A stretch of 64,000 bases of DNA from Methyloversatilis discipulorum (GCF_000385375.1 NZ_ARVV01000001.1:3534001-3598000); one strand, 5' to 3'; numbered from the stretch's first letter, positions 27,979 to 42,052 are shown. The notes: generated by a model not told the origin, from the sequence alone. Numbers and translations: made by a program.

Positions 27979-29142
27979 TCACTTCATCAGTGCCGCCGCG
28001 CGGAAATGTGCCCGTGCATCGTCGGGTCGCTCCAGGTGCTCGGCCAGCAGCGCCAGTTCGACATGGACGATGCGCGACGGCTGCACCGCCAGTGCCGCTT
28101 CGAGATAGCTCTGCGCCTTGCCCCAAAGCTGCTGCGTGCGGCACAGGCGGCCGAGCGCGAGCAGCAGTTCGGCATCGTCCGGATGGTCGCGCAGCCAGGC
28201 CTCGGCCCGGGCGATGCGCGCCAGCGCGTCGGCGCCGTCGGAGTGCGCGTACAGCGTCATCAGCGACGATTCCCAGCCGCGCTCGATCTGCGCCTCGATC
28301 AGCTTGCGCGCCTGAGCGAACTGGCCGGCTGCGACCAGCGCCTCGCACATCGCGCGCACCACCTGCGCGTCCTCACGCTCGACCGACGGCAGGCTCTTCC
28401 AGTAGGCGTCCAGTTCCGACGGATCGATGTCGTGCAGCGCCCCCATGTGCGCCTGGCGCCGGACCGGTGCCGCCTGTTCCGGCGTCAGCGCACGGTGCTT
28501 CTGCAGCAGACGCACCACACGCAGCAGGCCGCCCCAGTCGCCGAGGCCGCGGCGGGCGCGCATCGCCAGCCGCAGTGCGGCGACGTGGCGCTGACCGCCC
28601 GACTGCAGCACGTCGATGCGCTCCAGCGCGTCACCGTATTCGCGGCGGTCGGTCAGGATGTCGGCTTCGGTCATCAGGCGCGCAGTGCGCAGATCGTCGA
28701 AGCGCTCGGCCTGGCGCAGCCACTCGTCGGCTTGTACCTGTTCGCGCATCGCGTGCGCCGCGCGGGCACCGATGAGCGCTGCCAGGCCGGGCGACTCGCC
28801 GCCCTCGACCGCCACCCGCGCGCTGCGCTGGGCGTGACCGTAGCGGCCTTCGAAATAGAGCCGGGCCGCGTCGCGCAGCGCAGTCACCGCACGATGACGG
28901 CGCTGGCGGGCGCGATAGCGCGCGGCGCGCGCCGGCATCCGCATCAGGCCGTCGATGAAATGGAACAGGCTGTACAGCAGCGCGACCCCGAGCAGCAGCG
29001 TGACGATGAACAGGTTCAGCGACAGTTCGACGCGCCAGGGCGACCACTGGATCAGCACGAAGCCGTCGTTGTGACGGGCGGCGATGACCAGACCGACAGC
29101 CAGCGCACACAGGCCGAGCAGCCACAGCAGCAGGCGCACCAT
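27979..29142 (-). CDS. hemY: HemY-like TPR membrane protein
   Basis: Inner-membrane protein of 387 residues encoded with haem genes in proteobacteria; its exact role is uncertain. It is not the protoporphyrinogen oxidase that shares the name. Two N-terminal membrane segments (about 2-20 and 42-62), then a periplasmic/cytoplasmic TPR region: GHAQRSARVAVEGGESPGLAAL, DDAELLLALGRLCRTQQLWG, AQSYLEAALAVQP. Its ATG shares a base with the hemX stop. Last gene of hemC-hemD-hemX-hemY. Confidence 0.88.
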   Translation of the reverse strand: MVRLLLWLLGLCALAVGLVIAARHNDGFVLIQWSPWRVELSLNLFIVTLLLGVALLYSLFHFIDGLMRMPARAARYRARQRRHRAVTALRDAARLYFEGRYGHAQRSARVAVEGGESPGLAALIGARAAHAMREQVQADEWLRQAERFDDLRTARLMTEADILTDRREYGDALERIDVLQSGGQRHVAALRLAMRARRGLGDWGGLLRVVRLLQKHRALTPEQAAPVRRQAHMGALHDIDPSELDAYWKSLPSVEREDAQVVRAMCEALVAAGQFAQARKLIEAQIERGWESSLMTLYAHSDGADALARIARAEAWLRDHPDDAELLLALGRLCRTQQLWGKAQSYLEAALAVQPSRIVHVELALLAEHLERPDDARAHFRAAALMK

Positions 29143-30239
29143 CAGCGCTTCTCCTCGCGCGTGACGGTCGGGCGCTGACGCTGCGCCTTCAGCTGGGCCA
29201 GCGAACTCATCGATTCATTCAACCCCGGCAATGCCTCGCCCGGATCGACCGCCGCCAGCTGGCGCAGCGTGACCAGCGCGTTCTCGGTCTGGCGGGCGCG
29301 GGTGTCGTAATAGCGCTCGATCCACTCGCGCGCCAGCCGGATGTCCTCACGCCAGACGGCACCGTTGCGCTGCAGCAGCGCAACGCGCGCGTTGATCAGT
29401 CGAAGTTTCAGGTTCTCGCGCAGGAAGAAGCTGTGTTCCGGCGACAGCAGCGCGGGATCGGGACGGTCCAGGCGTTCGATGCGCACCAGCTGACGGACTT
29501 CCTCCCACACCGCCCGTGCCAGCCGCTGCGCCTGCGTCGGCTCCGCCCCCTTGTCGTCGCCGGCCGCTGCCGTCGACGCACCCCGGGCCGGCGAGCGTTC
29601 GAAGGCGAGCGGCAGCCCATCGACGACGGACAGCAGGGTGTCGATGCGCAGCGCCTGGCCGGACAGGTCGGCCATCGGCGCCCGGCGCAGCCGCTCCATG
29701 TCGTTCGCCATGGCACGGCGCAGCGGCAGGTAGCGGCCGGTATCGACGCGCGCCAGCCGGGCTTCGGCGCCAGACAGCGCACTGAGGGCGAGCTTGGCGT
29801 CACCGGCCAGCTGCAGCTGCTGCTGGCCCAGCACTAGCGCATGCTCGACTTCGGCCAGCACGCGCTCGTCGTAACTGCGCACCAGGTCGTCGGCCAGGTA
29901 CTCATAGGCTTCGATGCGTGCCCGCAGTTCGGCCAGCTGCACTTCCTGGCTGCTCAGTCGCGTGCCGTAGCCAGCGATGCCAGCGGCCTCCTGTTCGGTC
30001 GCGCGGGTCGCCTGAGCCGCCTGTTCGCCGACCACCTCGACCCGTCTGTGCAGTTCGGACTCCAGTGCACGCATGCGCTGCAGCATCAGGAAGCTCGCCA
30101 CGCCGAGCGCCACCAGCAACAGCAGCGACAGGCCCAGCGCCCACAGCGGAACGACGCCCTCGCGTTTCGACGACGCCGGCTGGGAGGCGGCTGCGCCGAC
30201 GGGGGTGACAGGGGTATTCGGTGGTGTCTGCTCGCTCAT
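29142..30239 (-). CDS. hemX: HemX-like membrane protein
   Basis: A 365-residue protein of the HemX family, often annotated as uroporphyrinogen-III C-methyltransferase although methyltransferase activity is not shown for this family. A short Ser/Pro-rich cytoplasmic head, a single membrane segment (about 30-52, VPLWALGLSLLLLVALGVASFLML), a coiled coil (MRALESELHRRVEVVGEQ) and a helical periplasmic domain ending in NALVTLRQLAAVDPG. Four bases separate it from hemD. Confidence 0.87.
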   Translation of the reverse strand: MSEQTPPNTPVTPVGAAASQPASSKREGVVPLWALGLSLLLLVALGVASFLMLQRMRALESELHRRVEVVGEQAAQATRATEQEAAGIAGYGTRLSSQEVQLAELRARIEAYEYLADDLVRSYDERVLAEVEHALVLGQQQLQLAGDAKLALSALSGAEARLARVDTGRYLPLRRAMANDMERLRRAPMADLSGQALRIDTLLSVVDGLPLAFERSPARGASTAAAGDDKGAEPTQAQRLARAVWEEVRQLVRIERLDRPDPALLSPEHSFFLRENLKLRLINARVALLQRNGAVWREDIRLAREWIERYYDTRARQTENALVTLRQLAAVDPGEALPGLNESMSSLAQLKAQRQRPTVTREEKR

Positions 30240-30243
30240 GTCG

Positions 30244-31041
30244 TCAGTGAAGGTCGCGCGACGGCGACGAAAAGTAATCGGTCAGACCGGCCATCAGGCC
30301 GGCATCGGCGGGATCGGTTTCGATCACGCGGGCAAAGCCCTGTTCGCGTGCCTGCTCGGCAATGCGCGCGTGCGGCGCGAACAGCGGCAGCGCGCGCAGC
30401 GCCTCCGCGCAGTCCAGGCCGGGCAGCGCCAGCAGGTTACGCAGCGACTCCGACGAGGTGATGGTCAGCGCGTGCAGGGCGTCGCGTCGTACCGCTTCGC
30501 ACAGCGGCGCGCCATCGCGCGGCGGCACTCGCCGGTAGCAGGTGACGTGTTCGACCGTCGCACCGCGCGCGCGCAGCGTGTCGCCGAGCAGTTCGCGGCC
30601 ACCGTCGCCGCGGAAGATGAGCACCCGGCGCCCGGCCAGCGCGGTCGCCGACAGTTCGGGCAGCGCCAGCAGCGCCTCGGAATCGAAGCGGCCCTGCTGC
30701 GGCACGAGCACGCGGGCGATCCCGCGCGCGCGCAGCGCCTGCGCCGACTGCTCGCCCACCGTGGCGGCCGGCAGTTCTGCCGGCCAGGCACGCCGCGGCA
30801 GAATCAGGTCGAGTGCGTGACAGACGGCGTTGGCGCTGACGAACACCGCAAGTGCCGCATCATCCAGCATCGCCGCGGCCGCTGCCACCGCTCTCGTATC
30901 AGCAAGCGGCTCGATATCGATCAGCGGAAACTCGAAGGGGGTACCGCCGGCGGCGCGGATCGCGTCGCTGAGCGCAACCGCCTGCGCGCGCGGGCGGCTG
31001 ACCAGCACGCCGCGTCCGCTCAGCGCGCCGCGCGGATTCAT
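30244..31041 (-). CDS. hemD: Uroporphyrinogen-III synthase
   Basis: Cyclises hydroxymethylbilane with inversion of ring D. The 265 residues show the weakly conserved two-domain pattern: [22 protein letters not shown] at the start, [13 protein letters not shown] near 70, [22 protein letters not shown] near 135, [18 protein letters not shown] near 180. Overlaps hemC by four bases, which with the pathway order makes the call secure despite low family conservation. Confidence 0.92.
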   Translation of the reverse strand: MNPRGALSGRGVLVSRPRAQAVALSDAIRAAGGTPFEFPLIDIEPLADTRAVAAAAAMLDDAALAVFVSANAVCHALDLILPRRAWPAELPAATVGEQSAQALRARGIARVLVPQQGRFDSEALLALPELSATALAGRRVLIFRGDGGRELLGDTLRARGATVEHVTCYRRVPPRDGAPLCEAVRRDALHALTITSSESLRNLLALPGLDCAEALRALPLFAPHARIAEQAREQGFARVIETDPADAGLMAGLTDYFSSPSRDLH

Positions 31042-32048
31042 CGTCCGGCCAGATCGTCGAGGATGGACTGCGCGCCGTCCGCCAGCAGGGCCTCGACACA
31101 GATCGCCGCCAGCTCATCCGGCTGCGCGATGTTGCCGCGCGCCTCGGCCATCGCGATGCGCGAACCATCGGGCATCGCGACGCGCGCGCGCAGCCACAGC
31201 GCACCGCCGTCGGGCACGCAGTAGGCCGCCAGCGGCACTTCGCAGGAACCGGCCAGCGCGCGCGACACCGAACGTTCGGCGCGGACGCAGGCTTCGCTGG
31301 TGCCGCACACCAGCGGCGCCAGCCAGGCCGCCACTTCCGGCCGCGACGACAGCGCCTCGATGCCGAGCGCGCCCTGACCGGCTGCCGGCAGCGACAGTTC
31401 GACCGGCAGCAGCGAGCGGATGCGATCGCCCAGCCCGAGTCGCTTGAGGCCGGCCGCGGCGAGGATGATCGCGTCGTACTGGCCCTCGTCGAGCTTGCGC
31501 AGACGGGTGTCCAGATTGCCGCGCAGGCTGCTGACCGCCAGATAGGGGAAGTTCGCGCGCAACTGCGACTCGCGCCGCAGGCTGGAGGTGCCGACGACGG
31601 CGCCCGGCGGCAGTTCGTCGAGACTGGCGTAGCGCGACGACACGAAGGCGTCCTGCGGCACTTCGCGCTCCAGCGTGGCGACCAGCGCGAACTCGTCGGC
31701 CAGCGTCATCGGCACGTCCTTCATCGAATGCACGGCGAGGTCGGCGCGGCCTTCGAGCAGGGCGGTTTCCAGCTCCTTGACGAACAGACCCTTGCCGCCG
31801 ACCTTGGCCAGCGGGCGGTCGAGAATCTGGTCGCCGCGCGTGGTCATGCCGAGGATGTCCACGGTCGTACCGGGGTACAGCGATGACAGTCTGTCACGCA
31901 CGTGTTCCGCCTGCCACATGGCGAGCCGCGACTCGCGCGATGCGATCACGATGCGCCCGGGCTTCGGGTAAGCTTGGGTTTCCTGCTGCGGTACCGACTG
32001 CGCGCGATCCGCCGCAATGAGGTCCGCCGGGCCGGCCGGATGATCCAT
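31038..32048 (-). CDS. hemC: Porphobilinogen deaminase (hydroxymethylbilane synthase)
   Basis: Polymerises four porphobilinogens. The 336 residues contain [23 protein letters not shown]-type region replaced by [38 protein letters not shown], and the dipyrromethane cofactor Cys in [11 protein letters not shown] (near residue 270). The first about 30 residues ([17 protein letters not shown]...) are a non-conserved extension, so the true start could lie further in. First gene of the haem operon, divergent from ppc with 196 bases between. Confidence 0.94.
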   Translation of the reverse strand: MDHPAGPADLIAADRAQSVPQQETQAYPKPGRIVIASRESRLAMWQAEHVRDRLSSLYPGTTVDILGMTTRGDQILDRPLAKVGGKGLFVKELETALLEGRADLAVHSMKDVPMTLADEFALVATLEREVPQDAFVSSRYASLDELPPGAVVGTSSLRRESQLRANFPYLAVSSLRGNLDTRLRKLDEGQYDAIILAAAGLKRLGLGDRIRSLLPVELSLPAAGQGALGIEALSSRPEVAAWLAPLVCGTSEACVRAERSVSRALAGSCEVPLAAYCVPDGGALWLRARVAMPDGSRIAMAEARGNIAQPDELAAICVEALLADGAQSILDDLAGR

Positions 32049-32244
32049 ATGGAAAATAGGCGTGTGGTGATCAGTTAGGTGAACACACCGCGCGCCAGCG
32101 TGTGCGAGTGCCTACAGGCAGCGCGCGAATCGGCCCGAATTCTAGCAGCCCCGGATGGAACATCGCATCGCCTCAGCCAGAGCAGGCCGGCGGCGCGCAT
32201 GAATCAGACACTCATTCAGGACCCTCTTCGAGGAAGGATTGCCA

Positions 32245-35028
<2,784 letters not shown>

Positions 35029-35029
35029 A

Positions 35030-35075
35030 GCAGGGGTTTCGCGAAGCACCGCTTCGCGCCTGCGGAACCGGACGG
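35030..35075. repeat. REP-like palindromic element, copy B
   Basis: Starts two bases after the ppc stop. TTTCGCGAAGCACCGCTTCGCGCCTGCGGAACCGG matches copy A at 24911 closely (quoted here in shortened overlap: GCGAAGCANNGCTTCGC core). A second hairpin, GGACGGC/GCCGTCC, follows at about 35069-35092. Confidence 0.6.
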
Positions 35076-35103
35076 CTGTGCAACGCCGTCCGTGGACGAT
35101 GAG

Positions 35104-35165
35104 GTGAGGGTTTCGCCGAGCACTGCTCGCCGCCCGTCGAACCGGTCGGCCTTGCAGGGCCGACC
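35104..35165. repeat. REP-like palindromic element, degenerate copy C, with terminal hairpin
   Basis: GGTTTCGCCGAGCACTGC...CGAACCGGTCGGC repeats the layout of copies A and B with changes in the stem. It ends in a perfect hairpin GGTCGGCC/GGCCGACC (35144-35165), immediately before the algR stop, so it may also separate the converging ppc and algR transcripts. Confidence 0.5.
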
Positions 35166-35924
35166 TCAGCCCCGCTCCGTCCCCCGGATGTCGGCGAACT
35201 CCGCCCTGACCTGCGCCCATTGCCGCCGGCTCACCGGCAGGCGTTCGTCCAGGCCCCTCAGCACGACCGCCCAGTGTCCTTCGGCGCCATCACGCACGTG
35301 TTCGAAGCCGACCACGGCGTCGCGCGCCACCAGGCAGTTGCGGTGTATGCGCACGAAGCGCCGGGCGAATTCCTGCTCCAGGGCGGCCAGCGCTTCCTCA
35401 AGCAGGTATTCGCGTGCAGCGGTGCGCGCCGTCACGTATTTCAGTTCGGCGCGCAGATAGAGGATGTCGGCCACCGGCAGCAGCAGGATGCGGCCGCGTT
35501 CGCTGCACGACAGCTGGGTGCGCCCGGCCTCAACCGGCTGTGCCCGCCGCTCGGGTACCCGGCGCAGCGCGTCGAGCAGCCGGTTTGCGCGCACCGGCTT
35601 CATCAGGTAATCGACCGCCTGCAGTTCGAAGGCGCGCACGGCGTACTGGTCGTAGGCGGTGCAGAACACGAGTACCGGCGGCCGCGGCAGTGCCGCCAGG
35701 CGCGTCGCCAGTTCGACACCGTCCATGCCAGGCATGCGGATGTCGACCAGCGCAACGTCGGCCTGATCGTCGGCAGCCAGCGCGGACAGACGTTCCAGCG
35801 CCTCCTGTCCGTTCGCCGCCTCGCCGACTACCCGGTTCGGCAGTTCGGCCTCGATGTCGGACAGCAGCGCGCGCAGTCGCAGGCGGGCCGGGGCTTCGTC
35901 GTCGGCGATGAACACACGCAGCAT
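35166..35924 (-). CDS. algR: LytTR-family response regulator (AlgR-like)
   Basis: Receiver domain with phospho-acceptor Asp61 in ALVDIRMPGMDG and Lys in DYLMKPVRANRLL, then a LytTR DNA-binding domain (GRILLLPVADILYLRAELKYVTA, RFVRIHRNCLVARDAVVGFE), 252 residues. AlgR in Pseudomonas controls alginate and type IV pili; the targets here are unknown. Two bases separate it from the kinase gene, and its place beside argH and hemC matches the algZ-algR locus of pseudomonads. Confidence 0.88.
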   Translation of the reverse strand: MLRVFIADDEAPARLRLRALLSDIEAELPNRVVGEAANGQEALERLSALAADDQADVALVDIRMPGMDGVELATRLAALPRPPVLVFCTAYDQYAVRAFELQAVDYLMKPVRANRLLDALRRVPERRAQPVEAGRTQLSCSERGRILLLPVADILYLRAELKYVTARTAAREYLLEEALAALEQEFARRFVRIHRNCLVARDAVVGFEHVRDGAEGHWAVVLRGLDERLPVSRRQWAQVRAEFADIRGTERG

Positions 35925-35926
35925 GC

Positions 35927-36925
35927 TCAGGCCCCCACCCGGTACGGAAAGCGGATGCGCACGCGGTACAGGCCGTCCTGTTCGCCTGCTTCCAGTTGCG
36001 CTTCGAGGTCGAAGAACAGCATCAGCCGCTCGCGGATGTTGTCCAGCGCCATCCGGTTGCCGCTGCCGTGACCGCTGGCGCCGTCGCGCGGCGGCGCCGG
36101 ATTGTCGATTTCGACCACGACGTCGCCACCGGCGCGCTGCACGCTCACCCTGACCTCGCCGTTGCCGGCCAGCGGCTCGACGCCGTGATACACCGCGTTC
36201 TCGAGCAGCGGCTGCAGCATCAGCGGCGGTACCCGTGCGTCAGCCGGGCAGCCGTCGGTCTGCCAGCGGACGCCCAGGCGGTCGCCCAGGCGCAGCGTCT
36301 CCAGCGCGATGTACTGGCGGCACAGCGCCAGTTCGTCGCCCAGCGTGACCAGATCGCGGTTCTCGCGCATCAGCACGCGGAACAGGTCTGACAGCTCCTC
36401 CAGCGCGCGCTCGGCCCGGCGCGGGTCCTCGCGCATGATGCCGAGCACGGCGTTCAGGCTGTTGAACAGGAAGTGCGGCCGGATCCGCGCCGACAGCGCC
36501 ATCAGCCGCGCCTGGGCGATGGCCGGACCGAGCGCGCGCTCCTGTACGGTGAAGTAGGTCATCACGGCGGCGGCCGCCAGCAGCGCCCACGCCGCCTCGC
36601 GCACCGGCCAGGACGGCAGCGAGTCGACATCCCAGCCGCCGAGCGCGGTAGTCGCCAGCACGCTGCCGAGTGCGACCACACCGGTCAGCGCCCAACCACT
36701 GCGCGCACGGAGCCGCGCGAACAGCGGCGCAGTAAGGTAGAGCAGCAGCAGCGACAGAATCAGCGCCGGCTCGACCCGCGCCGCCATTTCCGCCGCATCG
36801 AGCGGCAGCGTGTCCCAGCTGCGGTTGCGCGCCAGCAACGCCAGCGCCGCCAGCGCATTGACCAGCAGCACGGTGCGCAGCATCACGCCGAGATTGCGCC
36901 AGTCAGGTGCGCGCGCCGGCCTCAT
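35927..36925 (-). CDS. algZ: LytS/AlgZ-type sensor histidine kinase
   Basis: Membrane kinase of the unorthodox HisKA_5 class, 332 residues. N-terminal hydrophobic segments (about 8-130), then [19 protein letters not shown] with the phospho-accepting His, and an ATPase domain with [13 protein letters not shown] and [19 protein letters not shown] choose ATG 36925 because GGGAG lies five bases upstream; ATG 36937 would add four residues. Divergent from argH, with 102 bases between them. Confidence 0.87.
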   Translation of the reverse strand: MRPARAPDWRNLGVMLRTVLLVNALAALALLARNRSWDTLPLDAAEMAARVEPALILSLLLLYLTAPLFARLRARSGWALTGVVALGSVLATTALGGWDVDSLPSWPVREAAWALLAAAAVMTYFTVQERALGPAIAQARLMALSARIRPHFLFNSLNAVLGIMREDPRRAERALEELSDLFRVLMRENRDLVTLGDELALCRQYIALETLRLGDRLGVRWQTDGCPADARVPPLMLQPLLENAVYHGVEPLAGNGEVRVSVQRAGGDVVVEIDNPAPPRDGASGHGSGNRMALDNIRERLMLFFDLEAQLEAGEQDGLYRVRIRFPYRVGA

Positions 36926-36984
36926 GTCAGCTCCCATGCCGGACGCACGCCGGCCGGCGCGTCGGGCTTTGCGCCCCGCTGGCC

Positions 36985-36990
36985 TATAAT
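36985..36990 (+). promoter_or_regulatory. Candidate -10 element of argH
   Basis: TATAAT 38 bases before the argH ATG in the argH/algZ divergent interval. I see no good -35 at 16-18 bases upstream. Confidence 0.4.
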
Positions 36991-37027
36991 TGACGGTTTC
37001 CCGCAGCGTGCCGAACTTCTTTCCATC

Positions 37028-38464
<1,437 letters not shown>

Positions 38465-38545
38465 ACGGGAGAAACCGCTTGAAACCGACAGGCATCACAC
38501 GCACCGGAGCGACCGCGCGACGCCTGTCACCGGCCCCACGCTGAC

Positions 38546-39847
38546 ATGGACCTGCTCGGCAAGTACCGCATCCAGCGCCTGCTCGGCGAAGGCGCCACGT
38601 CCAAGGTGTTCCTCGCGCACGACCCTTTCGGCCGGCGCGACGTGGCGATCAAGATCGTCGCCCGCGGCGACGATACCGGCGCCAGCGGCAGCAAGTCCGA
38701 GCGCTATCAGCGCAAGTTCTTCGTCGCCGAGGCCTCGCTGGCGGGCAAGCTCACGCACCCGCACATCGTGCAGATCTACGACGCGGTGGCCGACGCCGAC
38801 CCGGCCTACATCGTGATGGAATACGTGCCGGGCGGTACGCTGGAACCCTACATCTCGCCCGACCGGCTGCTGCCGGTCGGCGACGTGCTCGAAATCATCT
38901 TCAAGTGCTCGCGCGCGCTCGACTTCGCGTGGCGGCTGGGCGTCATCCACCGCGACCTGAAGCCAGCCAACATCATGCGGGTCGAGGACGGCGCCGCCGT
39001 CGGCGGCACCAATGTGAAGGTGTCGGACTTCGGCGCCGCGATGTCGGTATCGGCCACCGAAACCCAGGTGTCTGGCGTCGGTTCGCCGGCCTACATGAGC
39101 CCGCAGCAGATCAAGGAACACCCGCTCAATCACCAGACCGACATCTTTTCGCTGGGCGTGGTGATGTACCAGCTGCTGACCGGCCAGCTGCCGTTCCAGG
39201 GCAGCAACAATTTCAGCATGATGTACCAGATCACGCACGCCGATCCGGTGCCGCCGTCAGCGCTGCGGCCCGAATTGCCGCCGGTGCTGGACGACATCGT
39301 GATGCGTGCGCTGCAGAAATCGCTGGACGACCGCTACCCGAGCTGGGACGCCTTCTCCTTCGACCTCGCCGAGGCCTTCCGCACCGAGGCGCAGCGCGAC
39401 CACGGCAACCGCATCGCCGACAGCGAAAAATTCAATTCGCTGCGCCGGCTCGCCTTCTTCCGCGATTTTTCCGACGTCGAGCTGTGGGAGGTGGTGCGTC
39501 TGGGCGAATGGCACCGCGTGGCCGGCGGCCAGATGCTGCTGCGCGAAGGCGACCCGGGCGACGGTTTCTTCATCATCGCCGAGGGCGAAGTGAAGGTGAC
39601 AAAGGGACGCAAGCTGCTCAACGTGCTGTCGGCCGGCGAATGCGTCGGCGAGATGGCCTGGCTGACGCCCGAGCGCGGCACCCGCGGCGCCGACGTATCC
39701 ACCCTTTCCGAGGCGGTGGTGATCCACCTCGCCAACGCGGCGCTCGAACACGCGTCGGAAGCCTGCCGCCACCGCTTCGATCGCGCCTTCCTGCGCATCC
39801 TGGTCGAGCGGCTGTCGCTGGCCAACCAGCGCCTGACCGGTGTCTGA
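38546..39847 (+). CDS. Ser/Thr protein kinase with C-terminal cyclic-nucleotide-binding-like domain (1)
   Basis: Cytosolic Hanks-type kinase, 433 residues. Kinase domain about 5-270: LLGEGATSKVFLAHDP (G-loop), VAIKIVA (Lys), VIHRDLKPANIM near 135, DFGAAMS, and GSPAYMSPQQ in the activation segment where most kinases read APE. From about 301 (LAFFRDFSDVELWEVVRLGEW) a Crp/cNMP-type beta barrel follows (MLLREGDPGDGFFIIAEGEVKV, GECVGEMAWLTPERG). No membrane segment or PASTA repeat. Overlaps or abuts a paralogous gene downstream. Confidence 0.88.
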   Translation: MDLLGKYRIQRLLGEGATSKVFLAHDPFGRRDVAIKIVARGDDTGASGSKSERYQRKFFVAEASLAGKLTHPHIVQIYDAVADADPAYIVMEYVPGGTLEPYISPDRLLPVGDVLEIIFKCSRALDFAWRLGVIHRDLKPANIMRVEDGAAVGGTNVKVSDFGAAMSVSATETQVSGVGSPAYMSPQQIKEHPLNHQTDIFSLGVVMYQLLTGQLPFQGSNNFSMMYQITHADPVPPSALRPELPPVLDDIVMRALQKSLDDRYPSWDAFSFDLAEAFRTEAQRDHGNRIADSEKFNSLRRLAFFRDFSDVELWEVVRLGEWHRVAGGQMLLREGDPGDGFFIIAEGEVKVTKGRKLLNVLSAGECVGEMAWLTPERGTRGADVSTLSEAVVIHLANAALEHASEACRHRFDRAFLRILVERLSLANQRLTGV

Positions 39848-41186
39848 GCGGATGCAGACAGCTGCGCCGCCGCCGCCCGACGCACCGACACCCGGCAGTT
39901 CGCTGGGCCGTTATCAGCTCAGACGCATCATCGGCCGCGGCAGCACCAGCACCGTCTGGCTGGCATGGGATCCGCAGGCGCAGCGCGAAGTGGCGATCAA
40001 GTGCATCGACCCCGACGTGCTGAACGACCACGCGCGCGGCCGGCTGCACCGCAATCTGCTGATCAACGAAGCGTCGCTGGCCGACAAGCTGCAGCATCCG
40101 CACATCGTCGCCATCCACGACGCCGTGGTGACCGGCGATCAGGCCTATATCGTGATGGAGTACGTCGCCGGCGGCACGCTGGAGGCGCACGTGCAGCGGC
40201 CGGGGCTGCTGCCGGTGGAGCGCATCGTCGAACTGATGTTCAAGTGCACGCGCGCACTCGACTACGCCTGCCAGCTGGGCATCACGCACCGCGACATCAA
40301 GCCGGCCAATATCCTGCTCACCCGCGACGGCGAACTGAAGCTGACCGATTTCGGCGCGGCGCTGTTTACTGCCAACGAACGCACCCAGGTCGAGGGCGTT
40401 GGCTCGCCGGCCTACATGAGCCCGCAGCAGGTGCGCGAGATGCCGTTGAACCACCAGACGGACATCTATTCGCTGGGCGTCGTGCTCTACCAGCTGCTGG
40501 CCGGCGAGCTGCCCTTCCAGGCGAGCAACAAGTACAGCCTCGTCTACCAGATCATCCACGTCGAACCGCCTCCGCCCTCGGTACTCCGTCCGGGCCTGCC
40601 GCCTGCGCTCGACGCCGTCGTGGCGCGCGCGATGCAGAAGGACATCGCGCTGCGCTACGCGACCTGGGCCGAGTTCACGCACGACCTCGCTCAGGCTTTC
40701 CGCAATCGCCGGCTCAAGCCGCGCGAGGACGAATCCGGCGCAGCGGAGCACTTCCGTTTGCTGCGCACGCTGACTTTCTTCAATGACTTCAGCGACGTCG
40801 AACTGTGGGAGGTCGCCCACTTCGTCCGCCAGGAGCGCGTCGCTGCCGGCACGCTGCTGATGAAGGACGGCGAACAGGGTGACCGCCTCTGCGTGCTGGT
40901 CGAGGGCGAACTGTCAGTGTGCAAGTCGGGCCGCACGCTGAACATACTGACCAGCGGCGAATGCTGCGGCGAAATGTCGGTGATCGCCCGTCGCGACCGC
41001 AAGCTGCGCGCCAACGACGTGCAGGCGAACACCGACAGCCTGCTGTTCGCGATCGACGGCGAACGCATCCGCCGCGCCTCGGAAACCTGCCGCATGCGCT
41101 TCTACGAAGCCTTCCTGCAGGTGCTGGCCGCACGCCTGTCGTCGGCCAATATGCGTCTGGCCGACAGCTGGGGCGGCGGCGAATGA
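39840..41186 (+). CDS. Ser/Thr protein kinase with C-terminal cyclic-nucleotide-binding-like domain (2)
   Basis: Close paralogue of the preceding gene, 448 residues from GTG 39840 (eight-base overlap) or 444 from ATG 39852; no ribosome site decides. Kinase core: IIGRGSTSTVWLAWDP, VAIKCID, ITHRDIKPANILL near 149, LTDFGAALF, GSPAYMSPQQVREMPLNHQTDIYSLG (in part). The C-terminal domain repeats the pattern FFNDFSDVELWEVAHF, GEQGDRLCVLVEGELSV, GECCGEMSVIARRDRK. The two genes probably arose by tandem duplication. Stop overlaps the next start (ATGA). Confidence 0.88.
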   Translation: MSERMQTAAPPPPDAPTPGSSLGRYQLRRIIGRGSTSTVWLAWDPQAQREVAIKCIDPDVLNDHARGRLHRNLLINEASLADKLQHPHIVAIHDAVVTGDQAYIVMEYVAGGTLEAHVQRPGLLPVERIVELMFKCTRALDYACQLGITHRDIKPANILLTRDGELKLTDFGAALFTANERTQVEGVGSPAYMSPQQVREMPLNHQTDIYSLGVVLYQLLAGELPFQASNKYSLVYQIIHVEPPPPSVLRPGLPPALDAVVARAMQKDIALRYATWAEFTHDLAQAFRNRRLKPREDESGAAEHFRLLRTLTFFNDFSDVELWEVAHFVRQERVAAGTLLMKDGEQGDRLCVLVEGELSVCKSGRTLNILTSGECCGEMSVIARRDRKLRANDVQANTDSLLFAIDGERIRRASETCRMRFYEAFLQVLAARLSSANMRLADSWGGGE

Positions 41187-42052
41187 ACGCGGTTGCGACA
41201 CGGATTGCCGCTGCGCTCGGCGTCGGCTGCAGCGCAGTGGCCGAGCTGGCGCCCGGTCGTACGCGCCGTGCGCTGAGGATCGACACTGGCGACGCTCCCC
41301 TTTTCGTCAAGCTGCTGCCGGCCGATCGGGCGGAGGTGTTCGCAGCCGAGATGGAGGGACTGGCGCTGCTGCGCGGTACAGGCTGTTTCCGGGTGCCGGC
41401 CGCGCGCGGCAGCGGCACCGCCGACGACGTTGCCTGGCTGGCGCTCGAATGGCTGGACCTGAAACCGGTGTCCACCGACGACGACGGGCGCGCCTTCGGC
41501 AAGGCGCTGGCAGCGCTGCACGAAGTGCACGGTGACCTGTATGGCCTGCCGCGCGACAACTGGCTCGGCGACAGCCGTCAGGAGAACGGCACGTCCACCA
41601 CCTGGCCACTCTTCTATGCGCAGAAGCGCCTGCGGCCGCAACTCGAACGACTGATCGCCGAAGGCATGCGCGGCGAGCTGATACGCAACCTGCAGGGCAT
41701 CGTCGAACGCGTACCGGCCCTGTTCCTCGAGTATCGCCCGGCCCCCTCGCTATTGCATGGCGACCTGTGGCACGGCAATGCCGGCATGGTCGGGGACCAG
41801 CCCGCCGTGTTCGACCCGGCTGTGCATTACGGCGATCGCGAGGCGGACTACGCGATGACGGAACTGTTCGGAGGCTTCCCGATCTCGATGTACGCCGCCT
41901 ATCAGAAGAGTGCCCCGCTGGACGCTGGCGCTGCATCCCGACGCGGTCTTTACCGGCTGTATCACCTGCTGAACCACACCTTGCTGTTCGGCAGCGCCTA
42001 CCTGCGGGAAACCGAACGCACCGCAGCACGACTGCTGTCGGAACTGCGCTGA
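41183..42052 (+). CDS. Fructosamine kinase / aminoglycoside phosphotransferase-like protein
   Basis: A 289-residue small-molecule kinase of the fructosamine-3-kinase-like family, which in some bacteria phosphorylates glycated proteins or sugars for repair. Motifs: FVKLLPADRAEVFAAEMEGL near 35, RDNWLGDSRQENGTSTTWPLFYAQKRL (in part) near 125, catalytic loop SLLHGDLWHGNAG near 193, and metal loop VFDPAVHYGDREADYAMTELFGG. ATG 41183 overlaps the kinase stop by four bases. Its link with two protein kinases is unexplained. Confidence 0.82.
   Translation: MNAVATRIAAALGVGCSAVAELAPGRTRRALRIDTGDAPLFVKLLPADRAEVFAAEMEGLALLRGTGCFRVPAARGSGTADDVAWLALEWLDLKPVSTDDDGRAFGKALAALHEVHGDLYGLPRDNWLGDSRQENGTSTTWPLFYAQKRLRPQLERLIAEGMRGELIRNLQGIVERVPALFLEYRPAPSLLHGDLWHGNAGMVGDQPAVFDPAVHYGDREADYAMTELFGGFPISMYAAYQKSAPLDAGAASRRGLYRLYHLLNHTLLFGSAYLRETERTAARLLSELR

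Noticed and set aside
27979..29142. Protoporphyrinogen oxidase for hemY
   Set aside because: No FAD motif; it is the TPR membrane protein that shares the name in proteobacteria.
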